From contig NZ_JAHFVL010000002.1 in NCBI RefSeq assembly GCF_018599185.1, forward strand, positions 62,001 to 126,000: a DNA stretch of 64,000 nucleotides, read 5' to 3'. Every line of letters starts with the position of its first letter. The stretch's first letter is position 1. This DNA is from Rhodanobacter sp. LX-99 (GTDB lineage: Bacteria; Pseudomonadota; Gammaproteobacteria; Xanthomonadales; Rhodanobacteraceae). The notes beneath the pieces were generated by a model that did not search any database, was not told where the DNA came from, and was given only the letters and a program-made list of their open reading frames with translations. The position numbers and the translations under genes are program-made. Shown here piece after piece: positions 18,201 to 28,200 of the stretch.

Positions 18201-19705
18201 TGGCGGCGGCGATGGACACGCTGCGCGCCGACACGTCGCCCGAGACCAGGCGTGTGGTCGACGCGCTGGGTGCCGCCATCGCGAACGAGGCGGCCCGGCT
18301 CGCCGACCCGCAGCATCTGCCGCAAGCCAGGCTCGCGGTGGATTTCGGCCTCAAGTACGTGCCGAAGTCGACGCAGCTGATTGCGCAGGCTGCCGCCCTC
18401 GATGCACTTCAGCAGGAGCTGCAGGCCAAGGCGGCGCAGGAGAGCGCCGATGCCGAAGTGAAGTCGCGCATCGAATCGATGAAGAGCGCGGTGGCCGCCG
18501 GCGACGTCGGCAAGGCCAGCCAGTCGCTGGCGCGGATCAGGACGTTGCAGCCCGACAACCCGTTCCTCAAGACCGAGGGGCCGAAACTGCTGGCCGACGC
18601 CTACCTGGGTCAGGCCGAGGATTCGTTCGAGAAAGGCCGTTACCAGCGGGCGGCGGACGTGCTTGGGCAGGGCCTCGGCACGCTTGGCGGCAATCCGGAA
18701 CTGCGCGCGGCGAAGGCGCGCTACGACGTGGTCGCCGCGATCATGGCCGCAGGCAAGCAGCCGCTGGCCAGCGCGGATTATGCGCAGCTGAAGAAGCAGC
18801 TCGACGGCATCCGCAGGACCGACGCCACGGAGCTTGGCAAGCTGGAAGCGAGCATGAAGATGCGTGGTCAGCTGAGCGCCAAGTCGCTGGCCGAACAGCT
18901 CGACAGACTCAAGCCCACCAGCGCCGCGCCAGCCGTCGAGGCGCCGTCGACCGCGCCTGTCGCCGAGACGCCGGCGGCTGTTCCGGGCCGGCTGCCGACG
19001 ACCACCGGCCGGCCGGGTGCAGCACCAGCCGCCAAGCCGCCAGCCGTTGCCGAGGCGGCGACACCCTCCGGGGCCGATTCGTGCTCCAGGCCTGGACTGG
19101 CCGGGAAGGGCAAGTTCTGTTCCGACAGCATCAGCGGTGCGCGTGGACCGTTGCTGGTCGTCGTGCCCGGCATCGGCGGCGGCAAGGCGTATGCCATGTC
19201 GCGCGCAGAGATATCCATCAACGAGTTCAATCAGTTCTGCCGGGCCACCGGCAAGTGCGCCGCCATGACGGTCGCGGACCAGGACCTCGGCAATGCGCCG
19301 GTGAGCAACATCAGCCTCGACCAGGCCCGCGCCTACGCGCGATGGCTCAGCGACCTCAGTGGCGGATTCACCTATCGCCTGCCCACCGACGCGGAGTGGG
19401 TGCATGCGGCGAAGGGTGGCGGTGGCTGGAAGCAGGCCGAGGACAGCAATTGCGTCCTGCCTTCGGCCGGGGGCGGCGACGGCAGCGGCGCACCGGTGTC
19501 GGCGCGGGGCCGCTCGCGCAACCCATGGGGCCTGGTCAACATGACCGGCAACGTATGGGAGTGGGTCGTCAGCGGCGGCAGCGTGATGGTGCGCGGGGGC
19601 AGCTACAGCAGCTACTGGTCGGACTGCAGCGTCGACACCAGCCGCGCCGACGGTGGTTCGCCGCAGCGGGACGTGGGTTTCCGGGTGCTCAGGGAGCTGA
19701 AATGA
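15266..19705 (+). CDS. ppkA: T6SS serine/threonine kinase PpkA with C-terminal FGE-sulfatase domain
   Basis: The 1479-residue membrane kinase starts T6SS assembly by phosphorylation. Residues 80-160 carry four copies of a D-x-(A/V)-T-x-V-(K/Q)-P motif (Thr87, 112, 132, 150). The kinase domain spans about 208-480: glycine loop GRGGMG at 221-226, catalytic K249 in VAVKV, catalytic loop HSDFKPAN (F replaces the usual L) and FDFGIAR. A membrane segment follows near residue 495 (MYGVPAALAIAGGVWAWT). The periplasmic part is about 750 residues of Ala/Gln-rich helical, TPR-like repeats. The last 200 residues are a formylglycine-generating-enzyme-like domain (MSRAEISINEFNQFC, YRLPTDAEWVHAAK, NPWGLVNMTGNVWEWV, VGFRVLRE), which in PpkA homologues probably senses a periplasmic signal. 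The start overlaps the pppA stop. The kinase is shorter at the C-terminus but longer in the middle than the Pseudomonas protein. Confidence 0.93.
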   Translation: MKNPPSMNSIAELVSAYQADKLKLPAVFDALGARGALAEAGYQAEREWLEQQRDAGALDPLIAKALLAKLAAVQAPLVPAAPDDDVTMVKPATQRPAVPPAPAAGNGGDEATRVQPTSRPGAPPDADVDDATVVKPTSRPVRPPVTDEATIVKPASGTPRRPVEGHTAGATGTQGTQQGRTGTSSSMNSSSWNHIADAEAGDFVTVGSLLKGRFHLEREIGRGGMGVVFKARDERKVEARDRDPYVAVKVLNDEFRRHPDSLISLQRESRRSQQLAHDNIVRVYDFDKDRTIVFMTMEYVDGSDLKQLIRERAYNGLPLAQARPLIEGMARALSRAHAAGVVHSDFKPANVMVTRDGIPKVFDFGIARAGKHMGDAVGEQTMFDAGTLGALTPAYASLEMIRGEDPVPSDDVYALGCVAFELLTGKHPYDKASAEVAMKEGRKPPLVKGLTKQQYKALCASVAFTKGQRLKSANDLVEGLREVGLRERAMPYFMYGVPAALAIAGGVWAWTNYQHSHHVAEVIARFTPTRPDHYANENQALQALDTLGDDERKRIIVDQGELIQNYLLSRIDAYWNPARDRYDYAGAQRVFKLRDDLKLYSPALDIKRSSVDDQKNDLLNSLDTQLTRQIDANAIFENQPDNVVPTLAHIRAIDPNSSLLKNAELELKYDTAIGKSLEAGRVDEATGELKLASSLFPDSARLKQRGAQLDEMGKALAAQRLQEQQAQQLQQQREQSLQVLAGLLDKASNADDWRTKVATAYHDTAGLLGDDPRLAAQATRLKQALAAQAAEKQGAGDLTGAIGIAGFGIDLFPGDSALSATRQSLLEQQNQLAQKAATEAQRNALAKGRVTDLLAHPLGTVVWLQDVKSALNNARSQIGADSPDYAAVRGQVDAGLIKLARERIAAGDLDAAERIGQAGQQLDPAEAGHAKVLADVTSARNAVRQKNLQQQAQALADARTTLAGLGAKPTLTPDWQHSVAAAMDTLRADTSPETRRVVDALGAAIANEAARLADPQHLPQARLAVDFGLKYVPKSTQLIAQAAALDALQQELQAKAAQESADAEVKSRIESMKSAVAAGDVGKASQSLARIRTLQPDNPFLKTEGPKLLADAYLGQAEDSFEKGRYQRAADVLGQGLGTLGGNPELRAAKARYDVVAAIMAAGKQPLASADYAQLKKQLDGIRRTDATELGKLEASMKMRGQLSAKSLAEQLDRLKPTSAAPAVEAPSTAPVAETPAAVPGRLPTTTGRPGAAPAAKPPAVAEAATPSGADSCSRPGLAGKGKFCSDSISGARGPLLVVVPGIGGGKAYAMSRAEISINEFNQFCRATGKCAAMTVADQDLGNAPVSNISLDQARAYARWLSDLSGGFTYRLPTDAEWVHAAKGGGGWKQAEDSNCVLPSAGGGDGSGAPVSARGRSRNPWGLVNMTGNVWEWVVSGGSVMVRGGSYSSYWSDCSVDTSRADGGSPQRDVGFRVLRELK

Positions 19706-20058
19706 CCGAGCGGGAACGTGCCATCAATCGGGATCTGCATGTCCTGGACGAAGCGCATCGGCTGGGCCGGCTCTCGCGCGCCGAATACCGCGCCCGGCGC
19801 CGCCGCGTACTGCAGTCGCTGCACGACAGCAACGGCGTCGTCACCGCGCGCAAGACCCTGATGCCGTCGGCCACCACGACGTCGCGTACGCGTCGCGTCC
19901 AGGCCACGCCGTCCGGCGATACTTCGGTTGATGCCGGACATGCATTGACAACGTTGCTGTCGATGCGGCCGGCGATTGCCTGGAAACCCCTGCTCGCACT
20001 TCTGGCCGGTGCGGCGCTGCTGATATTGGTGGCGTGCTGGCTGTTTCTCGGGAGTTGA
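19702..20058 (+). CDS. Small tail-anchored membrane protein of the T6SS operon
   Basis: The 118-residue protein overlaps the ppkA stop by 4 bases (ATGA) and is the last gene of the T6SS run. Residues 1-42 form a charged helix (NRDLHVLDEAHRLGRLSRAE, then YRARRRRVLQSL) resembling the short SHOCT-type oligomerisation motif. A Thr/Ser-rich stretch follows (MPSATTTSRTRR), and one membrane segment lies at the C-terminus (LLALLAGAALLILVACWLFL). I do not recognise the family. Coupled translation suggests it works with PpkA, perhaps as a membrane partner or a substrate, given its Thr-rich cytoplasmic linker; this is inference. Confidence 0.7.
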   Translation: MTERERAINRDLHVLDEAHRLGRLSRAEYRARRRRVLQSLHDSNGVVTARKTLMPSATTTSRTRRVQATPSGDTSVDAGHALTTLLSMRPAIAWKPLLALLAGAALLILVACWLFLGS

Positions 20059-20523
20059 AACTACCTGTCATTGCAGTCGCCGCATAAAGTCGATCCTGTC
20101 CATGGCAGGCATGGGGTTGCCTGCCGCGCATGCGCGCTTGCGCATGATTGCGTGCGATGAGGAATGGGGGCTGTGCAAGAGGCGGCGATTCGCGGCGAGC
20201 GAAGGATGGGTCGCGGTGGAAAGCCGGTTGTGGAGCCGCTTCCGGAGCCGCCACGCGGCATTGGTCGGACGAGTGGCAAACGTAAAAAAACGGTTTGGCC
20301 GGAAGGCTATGGGCAGGCGTTTGCATATCCGGTTTGCAAGCTTTTTTGCCACCGCAACGGCGCTTCCTTCGAACGCGTAAAGGTGTATCCTGATGGAAGT
20401 AACACGAGCCAGCAGGCAGCAATTGCCTGATTGCCGGGGGCTTGGAATTTCGCAGTTGGCGTGACCTCGATGTCTCGGGGCGCGCCGTCAATGGATCGAT
20501 GATGCGACCAGGGGGAATGTATC
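20059..20523 (+). promoter_or_regulatory. 465-base intergenic region before the two-partner secretion operon
   Basis: No gene is convincing here. An inverted repeat GGCAGGC/GCCTGCC at 20104-20125 (8-base loop) could end the T6SS transcript, but no T-tract follows. Base composition turns locally AT-rich from about 20278 to 20400. A weak sigma-70-like pair, TTCCTT near 20371 and TATCCT near 20393 with a 16-base spacer, could serve the tpsB promoter. GGGGGAA at 20511-20517 is the likely ribosome-binding site for the GTG at 20524. Confidence 0.3.
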
Positions 20524-22296
20524 GTGCGAACTGTTTGCCTCGCGGCAGCGTTGGCGTTGGCGTTGACTGGCGGAACTGCCGGGGCGCAAGACGCCGGCGC
20601 TGTTTCGCCTGATCAGGCTTCCCGCAACGAAGTGCCCGTCGGGAATTCTCCGACATCATCACCGGAAACCGCCGCCAGGCCGCCGCAGCAGGCACCCGAC
20701 AATGTCGTGCCGCCGGTGAGGGAGCGCGATGCCGCTCCCGTGCAGAAGATTGCGGTGCGCGGCTTCCGCGTTACCGGCGTTGCGGATCATGCGGACCTCG
20801 GCGTAACGCCGGCAAGCGTCCAGGCGCTGGCCGATGCGCAGTACCGGGAACTGGCCGGCAAGGCCGGCAATCCGGTGCAGCTGAGCTTCGAGGAGATGCA
20901 GGGCGTTGCCGACAAGATCGTCGAGCGCTATCGGACGGCCGGCTTCATCGTCTCCAACGCGTTTCTTCCGGCACAGACCGTCGGCGCCGACCAGATCGTC
21001 GAGATCCGGGTGCTGGAAGGCAAGATCGGCAAGATCATCGTCAAGGGCACGAAACGCTACCGCCCCGGCGTGATCTCGGCATCGGCGGAAAAGCTGCGCG
21101 GCAAGCCGCTGCTGAAGAGCGACGTCGACACCGCGCTGCTGTATGCGCGCGACCTGCCGGGCGTCACGGTGGCATCGACGTTCCAGCCGGGCGAGAACAC
21201 CGGCGACACCGACCTGGTGATGATCGCCAACGAGGCGAAACGGCCGTACAAGTTCACGCTTGGCGCCAACAACTACGGTACCGAACTCACCGGCCGCTAC
21301 CGTGCGCAGGCCGGCCTCGAGTGGGCCAGCCCGCTCGGTATCGGCGACGCCTTCAACCTCAATGTGGACTACGCGCTGGACCCGAGCGACAACGTTTATG
21401 GCGCGGTGTCCTATCGTGCGCCGGCGCCGCGTGTGCCGGGCCTGAGCGCCGTGATCGGCGCCTCGCGCAACGAACTGCAGATCAACTCCGGCTCGTTCGC
21501 CGCGCTCGACGTCAAGGGCCCCAGCTCGCTTTACTACGGTGGCATGGACTGGAAGTTCATCAACCGGGACGACCTGCAGGCCCTGAGTACGCTGCATTTC
21601 ATCCGGGAGGAATCCCGGCTCGACAGCATCGGCGTCAATCTGTCGGACGAAAAGTTCAGCCTGGCCGAACTGACCTACGGGATGCTCCATACCGATCGCC
21701 GTTTCCATGGCGTCGATATCCTCCAGGTCGGCCTGCGCAAGTCGATCCACGACGACTCCCGGGAACCGGACCTGGTCAGTCCGCAGCATTCGAGAAGTTT
21801 CCTGGTCGCCAAGCTCTCGTACACGCGAATGCAGTTCCTGACCAAGTCGCAGCGGCTCAACTTCAAGCTCGTCGGCCAGTACAGCAACGACGCGCTGGTC
21901 CCGCTCGAGCAGTTCGCGCTGGGCGGCCCGGACAGCACCCGAGCCTATCCGATCGCCGACGCCCTGCGCGATCGCGGCTATTACACGTCGCTCGAATATC
22001 ACGTCGATGCGCCGGGCTTCGGCGACAAGGTGTCGCCGTTCTACGGCCGCCCCTGGCGCGAGTTGCTCGAATTCCAGGTTTTCGTCGACTACGCCAAGGG
22101 CTATTCGGCGGGCGCCAACAAGTTCATCGAGCCGGAGTCGGCCACGCTCAGCGGCGTGGGCGCCGGCCTGATTTTCAGGCTGCCGCGATTCAGCCATTTC
22201 GAGTTCCATCTCAATGGCGCCGTACCCCTGGGTTCGCAGGATGCGTCCGATCACAAGGGCTATCACATCTACTCCCGCTTCAGCTTCACGTTCTGA
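20524..22296 (+). CDS. Two-partner secretion outer-membrane transporter TpsB (FhaC/ShlB family)
   Basis: The 590-residue protein has a signal peptide (LAAALALALTGGTAGAQ), a proline-rich segment (residues about 20-70), POTRA domains (residues about 75-240: VQKIAVRGFRVTG, YRTAGFIVSNAFLPAQT, VEIRVLEGKIGKIIVKG) and a 16-strand beta-barrel. The barrel contains the family signature LGGPDSTRAYP, in place of the usual GGxxSVRGY, followed by ALRDRGYYTSLEY. It ends in SFTF with a terminal phenylalanine, as outer-membrane barrels do. It should export the giant protein encoded immediately downstream. The start is GTG at 20524 with GGGGGAA before it. The spacing to tpsA is only 3 bases. Confidence 0.93.
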   Translation: MRTVCLAAALALALTGGTAGAQDAGAVSPDQASRNEVPVGNSPTSSPETAARPPQQAPDNVVPPVRERDAAPVQKIAVRGFRVTGVADHADLGVTPASVQALADAQYRELAGKAGNPVQLSFEEMQGVADKIVERYRTAGFIVSNAFLPAQTVGADQIVEIRVLEGKIGKIIVKGTKRYRPGVISASAEKLRGKPLLKSDVDTALLYARDLPGVTVASTFQPGENTGDTDLVMIANEAKRPYKFTLGANNYGTELTGRYRAQAGLEWASPLGIGDAFNLNVDYALDPSDNVYGAVSYRAPAPRVPGLSAVIGASRNELQINSGSFAALDVKGPSSLYYGGMDWKFINRDDLQALSTLHFIREESRLDSIGVNLSDEKFSLAELTYGMLHTDRRFHGVDILQVGLRKSIHDDSREPDLVSPQHSRSFLVAKLSYTRMQFLTKSQRLNFKLVGQYSNDALVPLEQFALGGPDSTRAYPIADALRDRGYYTSLEYHVDAPGFGDKVSPFYGRPWRELLEFQVFVDYAKGYSAGANKFIEPESATLSGVGAGLIFRLPRFSHFEFHLNGAVPLGSQDASDHKGYHIYSRFSFTF

Positions 22297-22299
22297 CGG

Positions 22300-25200
22300 A
22301 TGACGACCATGAGCAAGAGCACCCACCAGCGTGAGTCGCGCACCGACATGTGCGCGCGTTCGATCCCTGCGTCGGGCAAGGCCTTGCCCTTGCGCAGGAC
22401 CTGGCCGATCAGCCTGTGCGTCGGGTTGGCCGTCGGGTCGATCGTCTTCAGCGGCGATGCGCTGGCCGGTGGTCCCACTGGCGGCGTGGTCGTCGGCGGC
22501 ACGGGTTCGATCACCCAGAGCGGGAACAGCACGATCATCAACCAGGCATCGCAGAAGCTGGCGCTGAACTGGCAGACCTTCAACGTGGGCGCCAACGAAT
22601 CGGTGCTGTTCAACCAGCCGGGCCGCTCGGCGGTGGCCCTGAACCGCATCCTCGACCAGAACCCCAGCCAGATCTTCGGCCGCATCAGTTCGAACGGCCA
22701 GATCTTCCTGATCAACACCCACGGCATCATCTTCGGTGCCACCGCGCAGATGAACGTGGGCGGCCTGCTGGCCAGCACGCTCGACCTCACGCCGAACGAC
22801 TTCCTCGCCGGACACTACAACCTCAACGCGACCGGAGCCGGTGCCGGCATCGTCAACCACGGCCTGATCCAGGCCGCCAGCGGCGGTTCGGTCGCCCTGG
22901 TCGGCGGCAGCGTGCTCAACGACGGGCTGATCTTCGCCAACTACGGCAAGATCAACCTCGACGGCGCCGATCATGCCGTGCTCGACTTCGACGGCAACGG
23001 CCTGATCAACATCCAGATCACCGGCGAACTGAAGCAGCGCCTGGACCAGCGCGAAGCGGCGGTCACCAACAAGGGCACCCTGCGCGCCGAAGACGGCACC
23101 GTGGTGCTGCAGGCCTCGGCAACGAAAGACCTGTTCACCAGCCTGGTCAACAACACGGGCGTCATCGACGCCAGCGGCATCAGCACCGACGGCGGCGTGG
23201 TGCGTCTGGTCGGCAACGGCGGAAACGTCGAGAGCAGCGGCAGCATCAGCGTGTCCGGCGTGCATGGCGGCAGCGCGCAATTGCTGTCCGACGCCAACGT
23301 TGGCGTGACGGGACGCATCGACGCCTCGGGCGAGCAGGGGGGCGGCACCATCCGCGTGGGCGGCGGGTACCAGGGAGGCGAGGGGCTGACCACGGCCAAC
23401 GTCACCTACCTCGGCCCGGATGCCGTGCTCGATGCCGATGCCACCGGATACGGCAACGGCGGCTCGGTCGTGCTCTGGGGCAACCAGGGCAACAACTTCC
23501 TCGGCGCCATTACCGCCCGTGGCGGTGCGCTGGGCGGCAACGGCGGACTGGTGGAGACCTCGTCCCACTATGGACTGAACGCACAGGGCAGCGTCGATGC
23601 CTCGTCGCCGCGCGGGCGCGCAGGCACCTGGCTGATCGATCCCTACAACATCACCATCCAGACCGGTGCAGGCACGCTCTCCTCGCCGTTCAGTGCCTCG
23701 GCGGACTCCACGATCAAGGCAGGCGATCTCAACACGGCGCTCAACGGCACCAACGTCACGGTGTTCACCGGCTCCTCCGGGACCAGCAACGGCGACATCA
23801 CCGTCAACGCGGCCATCAAGCCGAGTGTCGGCGACAACGTGCTTTACCTGAAAGCTGCCGGCGGCATCTACGTCAATGCGGACATCAGCGCGGCTGACGC
23901 ATCGCATAAGCTCGACCTGTACCTGTGGTCGAACTACGGCGGCACCGCGGCAGGAACCAGTTACGTGAGCAACGCATCGTGCGCGGCCCTCGTGAGTTGC
24001 GTGGTGACGGTTGGCAACACCGCCAACGCCGCGATCGCCACCAATGGCGGCCTGGTCGACGTCGAAACCGGCATTGGCGGCGGCGCCTTCACCTTGGGTG
24101 TCGGCAGCAAGACCGGATCGATCAACACCGGCACCGGTGCGTTGACGGTGCACGCCACCGGCATCAGCGAGGCCGTAGGCTCCAACACCATTACGGCGGG
24201 GGCGGCCACTCTGGATGCGGGCGCCGGGGCGATCGCGCTTGGCAACGCCGGAAACAATTTCTCGGGGGCGGTGGGCCTGAGCAACAGCGGCGCCAACGCC
24301 GTCGTGCTGAACAACGGCACGAACGCGCTGAATCTGGCTGCCTCGACGCTGGGCAGCGGCGCGTTGACCATCTCGGCAACGGGCATCTCGCAGAGTGGAG
24401 CGATCACTCAGGCCGCGTCGGCGGCAGGCGCGACGTTCAACGCCGGAGCGGGGGCGATTTCACTCGGCGATTCCGGCAACGATTTCACGGGCCCGGTCAG
24501 CCTCAACAACAGCGGTGCCAACGCTGTCACGCTGAACAACGGCACCCACGCACTGGATCTCGCCACTTCGACGCTGGGCAGCGGCACCTTGACCGTTTCG
24601 GCAGCAGGCATTTCACAGAGTAGTGGAACGATTACTCAGGCCGCGTCGGCGGGAGCCGCGACGTTCAATGCCGGCACGAATGCGATCACGCTGGCCAATG
24701 CCGGCAATGCCTTTACCGGTGCGGTGAACCTGGCCGGCAGCAATGTGAGCCTGGTGAACAACGCGGCGACCACCCTGGGCACGACGACGGCTACCGGCAC
24801 CCTGGACGTGGGCAGCAACGGCGCCCTGAGCCAGAGCGGTGCATTGACGGTGACGGGCGCGGCCACGTTCACTCAGAACAGCACCACGGCGGGGGCCACC
24901 CGGGACATCAACCTGGGCAGCCAGAACAACAGTTTCCAGGGTGCGGTGACCTTTGCCACGGGTGTCGGCGCGGGAATCAACAACCTGTCGCTGAAGAACA
25001 CCTTCGCGACCCCCGGCACCCTGGCGCTGCCGGCGAACGTGGCCGGCATCCTGACGTTGAATTACACCAACGCCGCCTTGACGGTACCGCTGGCAGGCGT
25101 AGTGGCCGGCGGGCTGGATTTGACGGCCGGCAGCGGCATCACGATCAACGGCAACGTCAGCACCAGCGGTGCGCAGGCCTACCATAGCGCGGTGACGCTG

Positions 25201-28200
25201 GGCGCCGACGCGATTCTCGCGAGCAGCGCTAGCGGCAACATCGGCTTCGACTCGACCATCGATGGCGCGCATGCGCTGACGGTGAACACTGGTGGCGCCA
25301 CTAGTTTTGGCGGCGCGGTTGGCGGCACGACGGCGCTGACCAGCCTGACCACGGACGCTGGCGGCAGCACCATGCTGGGCGGCAGTGTCACCACCAGCGG
25401 TGCGCAAACCTACAATGACGCGCTGACCCTGGGTGGTGATGCCACATTGACCAGCAGCGGTGCCGGCGCCATCAACCTGGGCAGCACGGTCGACGGCGCA
25501 CACGCCCTTGCCGTGAATACCAGCGGGGCCACCACCTTCGGTGGTTTGGTCGGCGGCACGACGGTGCTGACCAGCCTGACCACGGACGCGGGCGGCGGCA
25601 CCACGCTCAACGGCAATGTGAGTACCACCGGGGCGCAAACCTACGGCGACGCGATGACGTTGGGCGCCAATGCCACGCTGACCGGAACGACGGTCAGCCT
25701 GGCGGCCGTGACGGGGACCGGAAACAACCTGACGGTGACCGGCAATGCGGTGCTGGCCGGCGTGATGTCGGGCGTGAACACACTGCAGGTCAGCGGCACG
25801 ACGAACCTCAATACCGCCAGCGTGAGCACCAGCGGCGGCCAGACCTACAGCGGCGCGGTGACGCTGGGCGTCGGCACGACCCTGGCGAGCAGCGGCAGTG
25901 GCGCCATCGGCTTCGGCTCCACGGTGAACGGCGCGCATGCGCTGACGGTAAACACCAGCGGCACCACCAGCTTCGGTGGTGCGGTCGGCGGCACGACGGC
26001 GCTGACCAGCCTGGCCACGGACGCGGGCGGCGGCACCACGCTCAACGGCAATGTGAGCACCACCGGCGCGCAAACCTACAACGATGCGATAGCGCTTGGT
26101 GCCAACGCCACACTTGCAACCGCCAGCGGCGCGGTGTCCTTCGGCAGCACGGTGGATAACGCCACGGCGACCAAACGGGCCCTCACCGTCAATGCCGGCA
26201 TAGGCGCGGTAACGTTCACTGGTGCGCTTGGCAATGGCGCCAACGGTGCCTTGACCAGTCTGGTATCAAATAGCGGGACCTTCAATGCCAATGCATTGAA
26301 CATTGGCAGTGGCGGACTTGCGGTGACCACCACGGCGGGTGGCATTGCGCAAGGTGGCGCCTTCACGGTGGCCGGCGCATCGAGTTTCAACGCGGGCAGC
26401 GGCGCGATCACGCTGACCAACATCGGCAACGATTTCACCGGCGCGGTGAGCCTGAGCAACAGCGGTGCGAATAACGTCGCGGTCAGCGATGCGAACGCGC
26501 TGGTGCTGGGAACGTCGACGATCGGCAGCGGAGCGCTGGCGCTGACGGCGACCGGGATCAGCCAGACCGGCGCCATCGTGCAGGCCGCCGGTGGCGGTGC
26601 GGTGACGCTCGATGCCGGTGCGGGCGACCTGACCCTGACGAATGCGGGCAACGACTTCACCGGGCCGGTCACGGCCAGCGGCCAGGCGGTAGGGATCACC
26701 GACGCCACGGCGCTGGACATGATCGGGTTCACGAGCGCGCCGAACAAGGACGTGTCGCTGATCGCCGGCGGCCAGCTCACGCTGGCGCCGACGATCACCG
26801 CCATCGGCACCGGTAGCGGGAATCTCACGCTGTCCTCGGGTGCGACCCTGACGACCCAGGGCAACCTCAGCGGCAACAACGTCTCGCTGACCGGCGCGAG
26901 CGGGTTGACGTTGAACAACGACATCACCGCCACGGGCACCTTGACCCTGGCGAGCAGCACGGGCGGCATTTCACAGGCAGCCGGCAACATTCTTGCCGGC
27001 AGCACCAGCAACCTTTCTGGGGGCACCGGTGCGGTAAGCCTGACTTCGGCCGGCAACGACTTCACCGGCACGGTGACGGCCAGCGGCGGTGGCATCACGC
27101 TGGCCGACGCGAATGCCTTGACGGCGGCGTTGGCGACAGGCGGCAACGTTGTTCTCACGGCGGGCGGCAATCTCGCGGTCAGCGGATCGAGCAACAACCT
27201 GACCACGAATGCCGCGGCGACCAGTTTTGGTGCGACGACGGTGGGCGGCAACCTGTCGACGACGGCCGCGGGCGCCATCGGTCAGACCGGCGCTCTCAGC
27301 GTGACAGGGACCAGCAGTTTTGCCGCAGGCGCCAACGCGATCACGCTGGCCAATGCGGGCAACAACTTCACCGGTGCGGTGGGCCTGAGCAACAGCGGCG
27401 CGAACAACGTGTCGATCCGGGACGCCAACGGGCTGCTCCTGGGCAACGTCACTGTCGGGACGGGGACGCTGGGCGTGCAGGCGGTGGGCATCACGCAGGC
27501 GGCGGGCACGGCCATCGTGCAGTCGGCGGCGGCCGGTGCGGCGAACTTCAACGGCGGTGGTGGCGTCCTCACGCTGGCGAACACCGGCAACGACTTCACC
27601 GGCGCGGTGAATTTGACCGGCGGCGCCACGCAGATCACCGACGCAAACGCGCTGGTCCTGGGCACGCTTTCGACCGGCAACCTGACGGCAACCAGCACAG
27701 GGGCGTTGAACCTGGGCAGCGGCACGGTCGCCGGCAACCTGGCGGCGACCAGCAACAACGGCGCGATCAGCCAAGCCGGTGCGCTGGCCGTGACCGGCAG
27801 CAGCACGATCAACGCGGGCAGCGGCGCAATCACGCTGACCGATGCGGGCAACGATTTCACCGGTGCGGTGAGCCTGAGCAACAGCGGTGCGAATAACGTC
27901 GCGGTCAGCGATGCGAACGCGCTGGTGCTGGGAACGTCGACGATCGGCAGCGGAGCGCTGGCGCTGACGGCGACCGGGATCAGCCAGACCGGCGCCATCG
28001 TGCAGGCCGCCGGTGGCGGTGCGGTGACGCTCGATGCCGGTGCGGGCGACCTGGCCCTGACGAATGCGGGCAACGACTTCACCGGGCCGGTCACGGCCAG
28101 CGGCCAGGCGGTAGGGATCACCGACGCCACGGCGCTGGACATGGTCGGGTTCACGAGCGCGCCGAACAAGGACGTGTCGCTGATCGCCGGCGGCCAGCTC

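Noticed and set aside
20659..24153. 1164-codon minus-strand open frame across tpsB and tpsA
   Set aside because: It spans two well-supported plus-strand genes and looks like a shadow in codon composition.
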